A stretch of 64,000 bases of DNA. It comes from Solitalea agri. Its GTDB lineage: Bacteria; Bacteroidota; Bacteroidia; Sphingobacteriales; Sphingobacteriaceae. The translations under genes and the position numbers were made by a program. The notes beneath the pieces are model-generated. The model worked only from the letters and a program-made list of their open reading frames with translations, had not been told where the DNA came from and did not search any database. Shown here piece by piece: positions 37,133 to 46,053 of this stretch (within the stretch, counting starts at the first letter, position 1; every line of letters begins with the position of its first letter). The stretch lies in contig NZ_JAMWYS010000003.1 of the NCBI RefSeq assembly GCF_023914155.1, forward strand, positions 1 through 64,000, read 5' to 3'.

Positions 37133-37213
37133 TTGGCATTTTGGCACTTATGGCACTACTAGTAAAAATAGTTACCGATTTTGAAATTAATGCCATTAGT
37201 GCCAAAATGCCAA
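37133..37213. repeat. 22-bp imperfect inverted repeat between the two replication genes
   Basis: 37133-37154 (…GGCATTTTGGCACTTATGGC) and 37192-37213 (GCCATTAGTGCCAAAATGCC…) are complementary at 21 of 22 positions. It fills the gap between the DUF3987 stop and the preferred DUF6371 start. The half-site CATTAGTGCC recurs as an inverted pair at 50051-50080. Candidate replication origin or regulator site. Confidence 0.6.
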
Positions 37214-37227
37214 TAGTAGTTACAAAA

Positions 37228-38496
37228 ATGAATCAGGATAAATATAAGTATGAGTTTGATAAAAATCGTTCAAGGGTTGAACAATGTCCATGCGGCAAAA
37301 GCAACAAGGACGTCAAATTTGCACCTTATGTTGATTATGAAGATAAAGGACATTGCTTTTCTTGCGGTAAAACCTTTAGACTGGAATTATCAAATATTGG
37401 GCAATGGAACTCATGGCAATCAACGCAATCCCTAACATTTCTGGTTAAAAAACAATCTCTAATCGATTTTATACCACCCACCATATTTCAAGAGCTGCTA
37501 ATCAATGGAAATGACCTTTACAATCAAAATAACTTTATCCAATGGTTGGGGAATGAACAGCGAGGTAAATTCGCCTTTGACAGTCAAACAATAGAGAAAC
37601 TCATTGAAATCTATTTTTTAGGCAATTCAAGAATTAATAAACACAAAGGCTGGGTATTGTTCCCTTATATTGATATTCAAGGCAGGGTAAGAGATATAAA
37701 AGCGATGGATTACAATTCATTTACTGGCAAACGTATTAAAGAGCCTTATCCTAAATGCTTGTTTATTGGAAAAGAAGTATTGAACAATCCGAATGCAAAT
37801 ACAGAGCGTTGTTTTTTCGGTGAGCATCTTTTAAAGGGTAACAAGAAACCGGTAAAGATTTTTGAGAGTGAAGCTTCAGCTGTTTACGCTGCCGCATTTT
37901 ACCCTGAATATGTATGTCTGGCCACAGGAGGTAAATATGGTTGTAAATGGACTAAAAAGGATATATGTACTGTGCTACAGGGTCGACAAATAATCCTCTA
38001 TCCTGATATAGATGGTCATGAAAGCTGGGAAGAAATCGCGGATATCTTGCGCGGGTATGGATTAAATGTTCAAGTTTCACAGATTATAAAAAACAGTGCC
38101 ATTAAGTATGCCGAACAACATGGCATAGACTACAGCGAATTAGTAAATCAGAAATATGACTTAAGGGATTTTTTGAAGGATAAAGACCTTAAAGACTTCA
38201 TTAAACCTGCAACCAACTCGCATTTAATCGAACATTTTGTTGCTGACCAGGCATCAGTTGAGATAGATGCTCTTCCATTACGAGAAGAATTAGGTCTTGA
38301 AACAGAGCTTCATCCATCTGAGCCCCCATTAAATAAGGCAACGGGTCGTTTAGCCATTTTGGAAAATGAGTATTTAAAGCTTAAAACAAGAGACATTAAA
38401 CAATTGGAGTTTATATGTCGTCTGTTTGATAAATATAAGCGAATTGGGGCAAGCAAAGCAGAGTTGGACGATCTGGAATGTTTGATTAAAAAATAA
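37228..38496 (+). CDS. DUF6371 / TOPRIM-type zinc-finger primase-like protein
   Basis: 422 residues from ATG 37228. The frame is open back to ATG 37066, but the extra 54 residues would overlap the DUF3987 gene and the inverted repeat, so the later start is preferred. The N-terminal zinc ribbon has CPCGK and CFSCGKTF (about residues 14-50). The middle (about 205-300) looks like a TOPRIM-like fold, with VKIFESEASAVYAAAFYPEY and IILYPDIDGHESW for the acidic Glu and DxD positions. The typical partner of DUF3987 in Bacteroidota elements. The C-terminal 60 residues form a helical tail. Confidence 0.78.
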   Translation: MNQDKYKYEFDKNRSRVEQCPCGKSNKDVKFAPYVDYEDKGHCFSCGKTFRLELSNIGQWNSWQSTQSLTFLVKKQSLIDFIPPTIFQELLINGNDLYNQNNFIQWLGNEQRGKFAFDSQTIEKLIEIYFLGNSRINKHKGWVLFPYIDIQGRVRDIKAMDYNSFTGKRIKEPYPKCLFIGKEVLNNPNANTERCFFGEHLLKGNKKPVKIFESEASAVYAAAFYPEYVCLATGGKYGCKWTKKDICTVLQGRQIILYPDIDGHESWEEIADILRGYGLNVQVSQIIKNSAIKYAEQHGIDYSELVNQKYDLRDFLKDKDLKDFIKPATNSHLIEHFVADQASVEIDALPLREELGLETELHPSEPPLNKATGRLAILENEYLKLKTRDIKQLEFICRLFDKYKRIGASKAELDDLECLIKK

Positions 38497-38541
38497 ATCC
38501 GTATTTAACCTTAGACTAACGTTTTTTTAAAACTGAACCTT

Positions 38542-38928
38542 ATGAACAATTCCTTTGATAATATCTCTGATGTTAGTTCAATCATAATTCAAACCATTTT
38601 AGCAACACGTAATCTTAATCGTGAACTTCGCAAAGAGTATAAAAACGGCACTAAACAAGGCTATCTGGCCATTTATGTACTATTCAGCCTCTATAAAAGG
38701 CAAGGTGCTTCTTGTTATGACTTACAAAAAACGCTTCATGCTCATTACTATGATGTACAGCGGGCCTTGGATTGTTTACTGAAACAAAATCTTATTTCCA
38801 TTGAAGTAATTAAGATTAAAGCTTCAAACCAGAAAATTGTTAAGTCGCAGAAATTATACTCTTTGACTGGAAAAGGCAAGAGTTTGATTAATGAATTAAT
38901 AGATAGAGTATATTGTTCTATATTATAA
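38542..38928 (+). CDS. winged-helix DNA-binding-like protein
   Basis: 128 residues, not assigned to a named family. The central part (YLAIYVLFSLYKRQGASCYD, then DVQRALDCLLKQNLISIEVI and SQKLYSLTGKGKSLINEL) has the helix-helix-strand pattern of a PadR/MarR-type winged helix with a final beta-wing YSLTGKG. It follows the primase gene by 45 bp in the same direction and may regulate the element. The 324 bp after it contain a weak hairpin (38935-38955) and the XRE promoter region, with no other gene. Confidence 0.6.
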   Translation: MNNSFDNISDVSSIIIQTILATRNLNRELRKEYKNGTKQGYLAIYVLFSLYKRQGASCYDLQKTLHAHYYDVQRALDCLLKQNLISIEVIKIKASNQKIVKSQKLYSLTGKGKSLINELIDRVYCSIL

Positions 38929-39173
38929 AAATCAGTGTTCCCTGAAGTGACACTGTGTAAATATACTTAATGTGAATAACCTTCTTAATACCCAAGATAT
39001 GGTCCGGATTTCTAATATAAATAAGGTTGGAGATGCAAATCCTATAATTCTATCAAGCATAAAACAGCCCCTTGACAATGCCCATGTAAACATTTCGGTC
39101 TGCCTTAGACTATAAATTGGGCTCAAGATTACACAGTTTTTTGTTTTAGGCTTTTAAATTAACACACGAATTT

Positions 39174-39219
39174 TGTTACAAATTTGATAAAAAAGAAAAA
39201 ATAGTATTATTTTGTAACA
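39174..39219 (+). promoter_or_regulatory. operator/promoter of the XRE-ImmA-PIN operon
   Basis: TGTTACAAA (39174-39182) and TTTGTAACA (39211-39219) form a perfect 9-bp inverted repeat separated by 28 bp. Between and overlapping them are TTTG (39183-39186) and a TATTTTG-like -7 box near 39208-39214. An autorepressor binding both arms would cover the promoter. The XRE gene starts 34 bp later. Confidence 0.55.
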
Positions 39220-39252
39220 TCATTAACAGACTTAAATAACAAACCAACAACT

Positions 39253-39588
39253 ATGACAACGGGCGCAATTCTAAAAGCATTCCGTGAGAGGAATAATCTT
39301 TCACAGGAGACAGTAGCTTCTTTTCTAGGAATAAGGCGTGAAATGTTGAGTTATTATGAAAATGATAGTAGAGAAGCCCCACTTGATGTCTTAGAAAAAT
39401 TGGCGGATTTATACGGTGCCGACCTTGCAGATTTTTTTGAAACAGATAATGATCAGATCCAAGCCAATATTGCTTTTGCTTTCAGAGCCGATGGTATTCA
39501 TGAAAGTGATTTTTACCAAATATCTCAATTTAGAAAGGTGGTTAAAAACTACTTTAAGATTTTAGAATTGGAACTAACGCATGATTAA
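39253..39588 (+). CDS. XRE family transcriptional regulator (probable antitoxin)
   Basis: 111 residues. Helix-turn-helix at about 8-60 (LKAFRERNNLSQETVASFLGIRREMLSYYENDSREAPLDVLEKLADLYG), then a helical tail. Its last 8 bp overlap the ImmA/IrrE gene. XRE plus COG2856 peptidase pairs occur both as toxin-antitoxin modules and as element switch circuits, as with ImmR/ImmA. The inverted repeat just upstream fits autorepression. Confidence 0.85.
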   Translation: MTTGAILKAFRERNNLSQETVASFLGIRREMLSYYENDSREAPLDVLEKLADLYGADLADFFETDNDQIQANIAFAFRADGIHESDFYQISQFRKVVKNYFKILELELTHD

Positions 39589-40312
39589 TGATTATCACCT
39601 TCAGATAGAAGCATCACAGTTTAGATTAACTCATGGAATTGGTGCGAGTGAGCCTATTCGGCTAAAAAGTTGGCTACCTAAACTTGGAGTTGTTGCTTTA
39701 TTCAAGCCATTGAGCGATAATTTCTCAGGCATGGCGGTAAAACAGGGGGATCAAAAGTTTATCATCGTAAATTCAGAACACCGTTTGAGCAAACAACATT
39801 TTACGGTAGCCCATGAGCTGTACCACCTATTCATACAAAAAGATTTTATTGCTGAAGTAAGTCATGCTGGCCGGTTCGACAAGAAGGATAAAACAGAGTA
39901 CGCGGCAGATTGGTTTGCCGCTTATTTATTAATGCCTGAAGATGGCATACTTTCCTTAATACCGAAGGAAGAACTTTCAAAAAATAAGATCTCTCTATCA
40001 ACCTTAATAAAAATAGAACAATATTTCGCTTGCAGTAGAACTGCATTATTAATCAGATTAGAGAGACTGGGGTTAATCGACTACCGAAAGTATGAGGCTT
40101 ATACCAAAAATGTTATTGCTAGTGCTGTAATGCTTGGCTATGATGATACTTTATACAAAAAAGGCAACGCCAACCTTGTTATAGGAGACTATGGATCAAG
40201 GGCTAAAAACTTGTTTGACAAAGGTGTTATATCAGAATCACATTTCATTAGTTTGATGAATGATATTGGTGTAGATATTCCCAGGATAACTAATGACAAT
40301 GAGCAAGAATAG
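39581..40312 (+). CDS. ImmA/IrrE family metallo-endopeptidase
   Basis: 243 residues. The zinc motif HELYH lies at residues 78-82 (FTVAHELYHLFIQKD), followed by KTEYAADWFAAYLLMP with the downstream Glu ligand, as in ImmA/IrrE/COG2856 proteins. These cut or inactivate a partner XRE repressor, here probably the gene just upstream. The C-terminal third is a helical winged-helix-like extension. It overlaps the XRE gene by 8 bp and the PIN-like gene by 20 bp, so all three are translationally coupled. Confidence 0.88.
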   Translation: MINDYHLQIEASQFRLTHGIGASEPIRLKSWLPKLGVVALFKPLSDNFSGMAVKQGDQKFIIVNSEHRLSKQHFTVAHELYHLFIQKDFIAEVSHAGRFDKKDKTEYAADWFAAYLLMPEDGILSLIPKEELSKNKISLSTLIKIEQYFACSRTALLIRLERLGLIDYRKYEAYTKNVIASAVMLGYDDTLYKKGNANLVIGDYGSRAKNLFDKGVISESHFISLMNDIGVDIPRITNDNEQE

Positions 40313-40835
40313 CCAAGAGCCCAAAATACTTTTGGATTCAGACGTTGTAAGACACTTTATCAATGGAGGACAAATCTTGACACTGTCTAAAATTTTTCCT
40401 AACCGTTTTGTGATGCTTGATAAAGTAAAGGCTGAATTATGCAGGAGCAAAAGCATCGAAACTCAGGTTATCAATTTTCTTAGTATGACTAAAGTGCCTG
40501 TAGTACCTTTCCCTGCCCAACGAGAAATAATAGTTGAGTATGCTCAATTAATGAAAAAGTTTGGAGAAGGTGAGAGTGCATGCATGGCAGTTGCAAGGCA
40601 CCAAAAACAATTTATTGCAAGCAGTAACCTGAAAGATATTAGTGCTTATTGTTCGCTACATGGCATTCATTACCTGACCACAATGGATATATTACTGGAA
40701 GCTTACAATAAGTCTATTTTCACTAAAGCTGAGTGTGATACATTTATTTTGGAGGTAAAATCGAAAGGGAGTATTCTACCTTGCAATACTCTGGATGAGT
40801 TTATTGATCTACAAAAGAAAAACAAAAAAATTTAA
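40293..40835 (+). CDS. PIN-like domain protein (putative RNase toxin)
   Basis: 180 residues. It looks like a PIN-fold nuclease: N-terminal LLDSDVVRHF (first Asp), a Glu in DKVKAELCRS, then the acidic motif KFGEGESACMAVA, and IASSNLKDISAYC near the usual fourth acidic position. GEGE-S-x-x-x-A is typical of DUF3368-like PIN proteins. It overlaps the ImmA/IrrE stop by 20 bp. As the third gene of an XRE-peptidase operon it would be the natural effector; toxicity is inferred. Confidence 0.65.
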   Translation: MTMSKNSQEPKILLDSDVVRHFINGGQILTLSKIFPNRFVMLDKVKAELCRSKSIETQVINFLSMTKVPVVPFPAQREIIVEYAQLMKKFGEGESACMAVARHQKQFIASSNLKDISAYCSLHGIHYLTTMDILLEAYNKSIFTKAECDTFILEVKSKGSILPCNTLDEFIDLQKKNKKI

Positions 40836-40862
40836 GTACGGGTTTTGTTGCCTTTTAAGTAG

Positions 40863-40919
40863 TATCATTTCTAATTCTGATATTAGAATTTATAATATTA
40901 GAATTAAAGTAAAATGATA
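40863..40919. terminator. hairpin between convergent PIN-like and beta-helix genes
   Basis: TATCATTT (40863-40870) pairs with AAATGATA (40912-40919). Inside, ATATTAGAATT occurs twice (40880-40890 and 40895-40905). AT-rich structure between two convergent stops, probably a bidirectional terminator. Confidence 0.5.
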
Positions 40920-40969
40920 ATTAATTTAATGTATTTTCCTCTAATTTCTCCAAAATTTAATCTTCAGCG

Positions 40970-42796
40970 TTATTTTAAGTATTTCCTAAATGCACTTACA
41001 ATTTGAAAAATTAAATACGATATTAAAATTCGATGAAAATAATCAAGAAATGTTGTCATTCCATCAAAGTCCTTGTTGCCAAAAATATCTGATAATCGTC
41101 TAATAGGATTAAGCAGCGCCCAAAAAGCACCATTATTTTCACATAATAAATCATAAGATTTATCTAAGTCGTTAAAGCTTTTTGCTGGTAAGAAGATAAA
41201 TTCCCCAGTTTGCATTAACGTGATTCCAACAAAAAACAAAATATTAATTAATAAAAGTAAACCCATAGGTTTAAGCCAGTTTACTCCATATTCATTTGAT
41301 TTATTAAACCACATCATTATTTTATCCCCAACCCTATTTCCAAATTCATAACATTTGAGTTCCTCTTTAAGACTTTTCATTTCATTGGATTTAAAAAATA
41401 AAGCTTGAATAAAATTGCCTTGCTTTTCTGAAGCATATTTAAGCTGCCTAAAAACTTCGCGATTTGATTTAATTCTAGACCATTTTTTTCTATCGATTTG
41501 CTTTTTCAGTTTTTGATTCTTATCCTCTACAATCAGATATTCAGTATATTTTTCATAAGGATTCAACTGTTCAATGTTAAACCACTCTACATCTGAAAAT
41601 ATAATATCTGTTAATTGACTGTGCTTAATAATTACAGTTTCAAATTGTCTAAAACTTACGTTAAGAAGAATTGTTTTCCCTAGAATTGTTTTATCGATAG
41701 AAAATTTAGAACCAGATTTTTTTAAAGATCGAAAATCCGTAAATGACAATTGACCAAGATTTGTAAAACGGTCAATATTTACACTAAAAGAGGAGCAATT
41801 ATTAAAACTAATATTTGAGGAAGAATTAGTACCTTTTACGGTTAGTTCAAATATATTAGCATTTTCTATTGATATATTACCTTTTGAAAGAGAGCTGCAA
41901 TCTAAGGTCAACTTATTTGGAGATATATTTTTCCCCAAAATATCTTTTGCAGTTTTAAATGCAAAGCCTGCTTGAAAATCACAGTCTTTCAGATTAATAT
42001 GTTCAATATCGGCTTTTATTTTATTTCCGGAATCATCCGTTTCAATTAATACGCCTTTTTTAAAGGTAGTGCCATAAATAAAATAGTTTTCACTAGCTGG
42101 ACAAGCCTTTATTTTTAATTCATCTTCGAATACCCCATAGTTTGTGGTTATGTGCTTTACTGTGTTAGCCCATAAATATTGGTCTTTAAAAAAAGTTGAG
42201 TCAATAAAGCTGAAACCATCACCGGTACAACCAAAATATCTTCCTTTACCAAGAATGGTACTATTACTTATTTTTAATCCTAAGCGAGTGTTTAAATAAG
42301 TAATATCCACCTCAAAAAGTTTGCTTTCAACAAAATCCAGTGAGTCGATTTTGGCTTTTTCAATTACAAAATAATTGTTAACCGTGGAGTTGCTTAATTT
42401 AAACGATCTTTCAAATTCACAGTTAATAATTTTAATGTTTTTGATCTCGGTACATTCTTCAAACAAGATACTCGAATTATCTGGATTAAATTTATCATCT
42501 ATTTTATCCGCTCTAGATTCATCAAACAAAATCCATGCATTAAAACTGCAATTAATAAATCTTATACCCCTTTTTAGATCAACTGATTTGAATAACACTC
42601 CTTCTTGGAATATGCAATCACGAAAAACTACACCCTCGCAATGATAGTTTGTTGTATCGATCCTTACCTCCGTTGCAAACTCCTTATCAGAAATTTCCGG
42701 GTATTTATTACCTTTTAATAAAGAATAAAAAGTTTTAATGGTTGACTTATTATATTTTTTAGATATTTTTTGAGAAGGAAGACTTTGTGTATTCAA
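40970..42796 (-). CDS. pentapeptide-like beta-helix protein with C-terminal membrane domain
   Basis: 608 residues. About 45-400 repeats a short pattern of aromatic-polar-Cys-x-Phe (for example FRDCIFQEGVLF, FINCSFNAWILF, FEECTEIKNIKIINCEF), the signature of a right-handed quadrilateral beta-helix. Then comes a helical REVFRQLKYASEKQGNFIQA region and two or three hydrophobic spans (about 500-522 and 575-600). The start is TTG at 42796: an in-frame TAA lies two codons upstream and no ATG occurs near the N-terminus. It begins 21 bp after the hsdR stop, so it is the last gene of the restriction operon. Function unknown. Confidence 0.75.
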   Translation of the reverse strand: MNTQSLPSQKISKKYNKSTIKTFYSLLKGNKYPEISDKEFATEVRIDTTNYHCEGVVFRDCIFQEGVLFKSVDLKRGIRFINCSFNAWILFDESRADKIDDKFNPDNSSILFEECTEIKNIKIINCEFERSFKLSNSTVNNYFVIEKAKIDSLDFVESKLFEVDITYLNTRLGLKISNSTILGKGRYFGCTGDGFSFIDSTFFKDQYLWANTVKHITTNYGVFEDELKIKACPASENYFIYGTTFKKGVLIETDDSGNKIKADIEHINLKDCDFQAGFAFKTAKDILGKNISPNKLTLDCSSLSKGNISIENANIFELTVKGTNSSSNISFNNCSSFSVNIDRFTNLGQLSFTDFRSLKKSGSKFSIDKTILGKTILLNVSFRQFETVIIKHSQLTDIIFSDVEWFNIEQLNPYEKYTEYLIVEDKNQKLKKQIDRKKWSRIKSNREVFRQLKYASEKQGNFIQALFFKSNEMKSLKEELKCYEFGNRVGDKIMMWFNKSNEYGVNWLKPMGLLLLINILFFVGITLMQTGEFIFLPAKSFNDLDKSYDLLCENNGAFWALLNPIRRLSDIFGNKDFDGMTTFLDYFHRILISYLIFQIVSAFRKYLK

Positions 42797-42817
42797 CTTT
42801 TAATAATGCTTTTATGA

Positions 42818-45800
42818 TTAATAACTAATTTCATTTGCCATCATTTCTGCTTGCTTTAAAACTGTTTCGGTAGCTAGCATTTGCATGTCGGGTGGGTACC
42901 CAAATTTTCTTAATATCCGTTTTACTGCTACTTTGAGTTTGGCTTTTACGCTTTCTTTAATTGTCCAATCAATAGAGGCGTTTTGTTTGATGGTTTCTGT
43001 TAAAACAACAGCTAGTTCCCTTAATTTGTCTTGTTGCATTAAATCACGGGCGCTATCATTTTTGGCTACGGCTTGATAAAAGGCGTATTCAAAATCGGTT
43101 AGACCCATACGTTGAGGACCTTCCTGTACATTTACTACTTCTTTACTGAGCTTAATGAGTTCATCAATAACCTCGGCAGCAGTCAGGATTTTGTTATGAT
43201 ATCTTTTAATGGAATTCTCCAGCATTTCCATTAAGGTCTTTCCTTCTACCAGGTTCCGTTTGGCTACGGCTTTTATTTCATCATTCAAGAGTTTTTTCAG
43301 AACCTCCAAGGCAATGTTTTTATGCTCCATGTCTTTCAGTTCCATCAGAAAATCTTCTGATAGAATAGATATATCCGGTTTTTTAATACCTGCTGCATCA
43401 AACACATCGATTACCTGTTCAGAAACCAAAGCTTTATCAATTACCTGGCGGATGGTAGTTTCAATTTCTTCGTCTGTTTTACCGGAACCTGTACCATCAA
43501 ATTTAGCCAAACGGGCTTTTACCGCCTGAAAAAAAGCAATCTCATCTACAGCATCCTGTGCCTGTTCGTGAGGCATGGCGATGGCCAGGGCTTTACTTAA
43601 AACGGTGACTTCGTTGATATACCGTTTTTTACCATCTTCCAAACCCAAAATATGGTCTTCGGCACCTAATATTAAAGAAAGCTTGCGTGAGGTATCTGCC
43701 TCAAAGTATTCTTCATAAGCAAAGCCATGAAATAGTTGAGAGACTACTTCTAATTTTTCGAGCATGAGTTGAACAGCTTGTTCCTGTGCGGTTGTAGGAT
43801 CACCTTTGCCGCCTGCACTTGAATAGAAGGAAAGCGCCTTTTTCAAATCGGAAGCAATACCAAGGTAATCAACAATTAACCCTCCCGGTTTGTCTTTATA
43901 CACCCGATTAACCCGGGCAATGGCCTGCATCAAATTGTGACCTTGCATGGGTTTATCGATATACAAGGTGTGCATGCTCGGAGCATCAAAGCCGGTTAGC
44001 CACATATCGCGAACGATCACCAGTTTTAATGGATCATCGGGCGATTTCATTCGTTCGGCTAAGTTTCTTCGCTGTTCTTTGGTGGTATGATGTTTAGCAA
44101 TTTTAGGCCCGTCAGAAGAGGCAGAGGTCATCACGACTTTGATGGATCCCTGACCTAACTCATCAGAATGCCATTCGGGTTTTAAAGCAATAATGGCCTC
44201 GTACAATTCGGCCGCAATTCTCCGACTCATGGCCACTATCATCCCTTTACCCTCAAAAACCGATTGTCGTTGTTCAAAATGCGAGACAATGTCTCTGGCG
44301 ATATTTTTTATTCGATTTTCACTTCCAATCAATGCTTCCAGTTGGGTCCATTTGGCTTTGGCTTTTTGATTATTGGTCAAATCTTCCTGGTCGAGTTCTT
44401 CATCTAGTTCATCCACCAACTTTTTACCTTCATCACTAAGGCTAACCTTTGCCAAACGACTTTCATAAAAAATACGAACCGTTGCACCGTCCTCTACCGC
44501 TTGCGCGATATCGTAGATATCTACATAGTTACCGAACACAGCAGGGGTGTTAACATCCGTATTTTCTATAGGAGTGCCTGTAAAACCGAGATAAGTAGCG
44601 TTGGGTAAGGCATCGCGCATGTACTTGGCAAAACCATAAACCGTTTTCTTACCAATCACATTTCCGCTTTCATCTTTATCATCTATTGTTTTTGCCCTGA
44701 AACCGTATTGAGTACGATGGGCCTCATCGGCTATTACAATGATGTTTTTACGATCTGAAAGCAATTCATATACATTTCCTTCTTCAGGCTGGAACTTTTG
44801 AATAGTGGTGAATACCACCCCGCCAGAAGCAACTTTTAGTAAATCTTTCAGTTGATTACGATCTTCGGCCTGAACCGGTTCTTGACGAAGTAACTGTTTG
44901 GATGCGGCAAAAGTATCAAACAGTTGGTCGTCTAAATCATTACGATCGGTAATTACCAACACCGTTGGATTGTCTAAAGCCAAAACAATTTTACCTGTAT
45001 AAAATACCATTGACAATGATTTCCCGCTACCTTGGGTATGCCATACCACCCCACCCTTTCTATCTCCAATGGGTTGTTTGATTACTGAACGTAATCCGTA
45101 GCTCTCTGGATCTTCCATTACCAAATTTTCTATCGATTTGGTATAGCCAGAAGCACGGAGTGTAGATTCAACAGCTCTGTTTACTGCATAATACTGGTGA
45201 TAGGCTGCTAATTTTTTAACGGTGGAAATGGTAGCAATACCGGTTTTGGGATCCTCTCTTTTTGATTTTTCAAAAACAATGAAATGACGGATCAGGTCGA
45301 TCAAGGTTTTTTTGTTCAGCATACCTTGAATCAAGGTTTCTAATTGGCTTACCAAGTGGGAGGCTTCGGCTTTACCGTCTGCTGATTTCCAGGTCATATA
45401 GCGACTGAAACTTGCAGAGAGTGAACCTGCTTTGGCTTCTAAACCATCGGAAATGATATTGAACCCATTATATGTAAATAGGCCAGGTATTTGACTTTTA
45501 TATGTTTCGATTTGCCTGAATGCCGAATTAACGGTTGCACTTTCATCTGCAGCATTTTTTAACTCCAGTACCACCAAGGGGATGCCATTAACGAATAAAA
45601 TTACATCCGGGCGTTTGTTATGGCCGTTTTCAATAATGGTAAATTGATTAGCTACTACAAATTCATTGTTATGAGGATTTTTAAAATCAATAAGCCAAAC
45701 CCGATCACCACGATCATCTCCATCTACGCGAACAGAAACCGGAACACCTTCGGTTAGTAAACGATGAAAAGTTTCATTGTTTACCAGGGTTTCGGGAGAT

Positions 45801-46033
45801 GCAATTCGTTGAGTTTCTTTTATGGCATCAAATTGTGCATCAACCGGAATTGAAGGGTTAATTTTCCTTAACGCATTTTCCAAACGATTTAACAGTAAAA
45901 CCTGTTCAAAGCTTTCGCGTTCCGGGGTTTCGCTATCTGGCGCAATATCGGGCGCATAAATGTATTCATAGCCCAATGATTCAAGGCGTTCAATGGCTAA
46001 TAGTTCGATGTGGTTTTCGGTGATGCGGGTCAT
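42818..46033 (-). CDS. hsdR: type I restriction enzyme R subunit
   Basis: 1071 residues from ATG 46033; an in-frame TTG at 46072 would overlap the upstream gene by 19 bp and is less likely. N-terminal PD-ExK nuclease (Asp143, ELK at 157-159 in RPDVILFVNGIPLVVLELKN, given as a split motif), then a superfamily 2 motor with Walker A HTQGSGKS (332-339), DEAH, and motif VI MQAIARVNRVYKDKPGG. All expected motifs are intact. It translocates DNA and cuts unmodified DNA with HsdM and HsdS. Separated from hsdS by the DUF4917 gene. Confidence 0.95.
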   Translation of the reverse strand: MTRITENHIELLAIERLESLGYEYIYAPDIAPDSETPERESFEQVLLLNRLENALRKINPSIPVDAQFDAIKETQRIASPETLVNNETFHRLLTEGVPVSVRVDGDDRGDRVWLIDFKNPHNNEFVVANQFTIIENGHNKRPDVILFVNGIPLVVLELKNAADESATVNSAFRQIETYKSQIPGLFTYNGFNIISDGLEAKAGSLSASFSRYMTWKSADGKAEASHLVSQLETLIQGMLNKKTLIDLIRHFIVFEKSKREDPKTGIATISTVKKLAAYHQYYAVNRAVESTLRASGYTKSIENLVMEDPESYGLRSVIKQPIGDRKGGVVWHTQGSGKSLSMVFYTGKIVLALDNPTVLVITDRNDLDDQLFDTFAASKQLLRQEPVQAEDRNQLKDLLKVASGGVVFTTIQKFQPEEGNVYELLSDRKNIIVIADEAHRTQYGFRAKTIDDKDESGNVIGKKTVYGFAKYMRDALPNATYLGFTGTPIENTDVNTPAVFGNYVDIYDIAQAVEDGATVRIFYESRLAKVSLSDEGKKLVDELDEELDQEDLTNNQKAKAKWTQLEALIGSENRIKNIARDIVSHFEQRQSVFEGKGMIVAMSRRIAAELYEAIIALKPEWHSDELGQGSIKVVMTSASSDGPKIAKHHTTKEQRRNLAERMKSPDDPLKLVIVRDMWLTGFDAPSMHTLYIDKPMQGHNLMQAIARVNRVYKDKPGGLIVDYLGIASDLKKALSFYSSAGGKGDPTTAQEQAVQLMLEKLEVVSQLFHGFAYEEYFEADTSRKLSLILGAEDHILGLEDGKKRYINEVTVLSKALAIAMPHEQAQDAVDEIAFFQAVKARLAKFDGTGSGKTDEEIETTIRQVIDKALVSEQVIDVFDAAGIKKPDISILSEDFLMELKDMEHKNIALEVLKKLLNDEIKAVAKRNLVEGKTLMEMLENSIKRYHNKILTAAEVIDELIKLSKEVVNVQEGPQRMGLTDFEYAFYQAVAKNDSARDLMQQDKLRELAVVLTETIKQNASIDWTIKESVKAKLKVAVKRILRKFGYPPDMQMLATETVLKQAEMMANEISY

Positions 46034-46053
46034 TTTTTTTATAAGGTCAATTG

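Noticed and set aside
37066-37227. N-terminal extension of the DUF6371 protein
   Set aside because: It would overlap the DUF3987 gene by 56 bp and translate the 22-bp inverted repeat; the zinc-ribbon domain starts soon after ATG 37228.
38932-39126. 64-codon minus-strand frame before the XRE gene
   Set aside because: No domain and no partner genes in that direction; it lies within the XRE upstream spacer.
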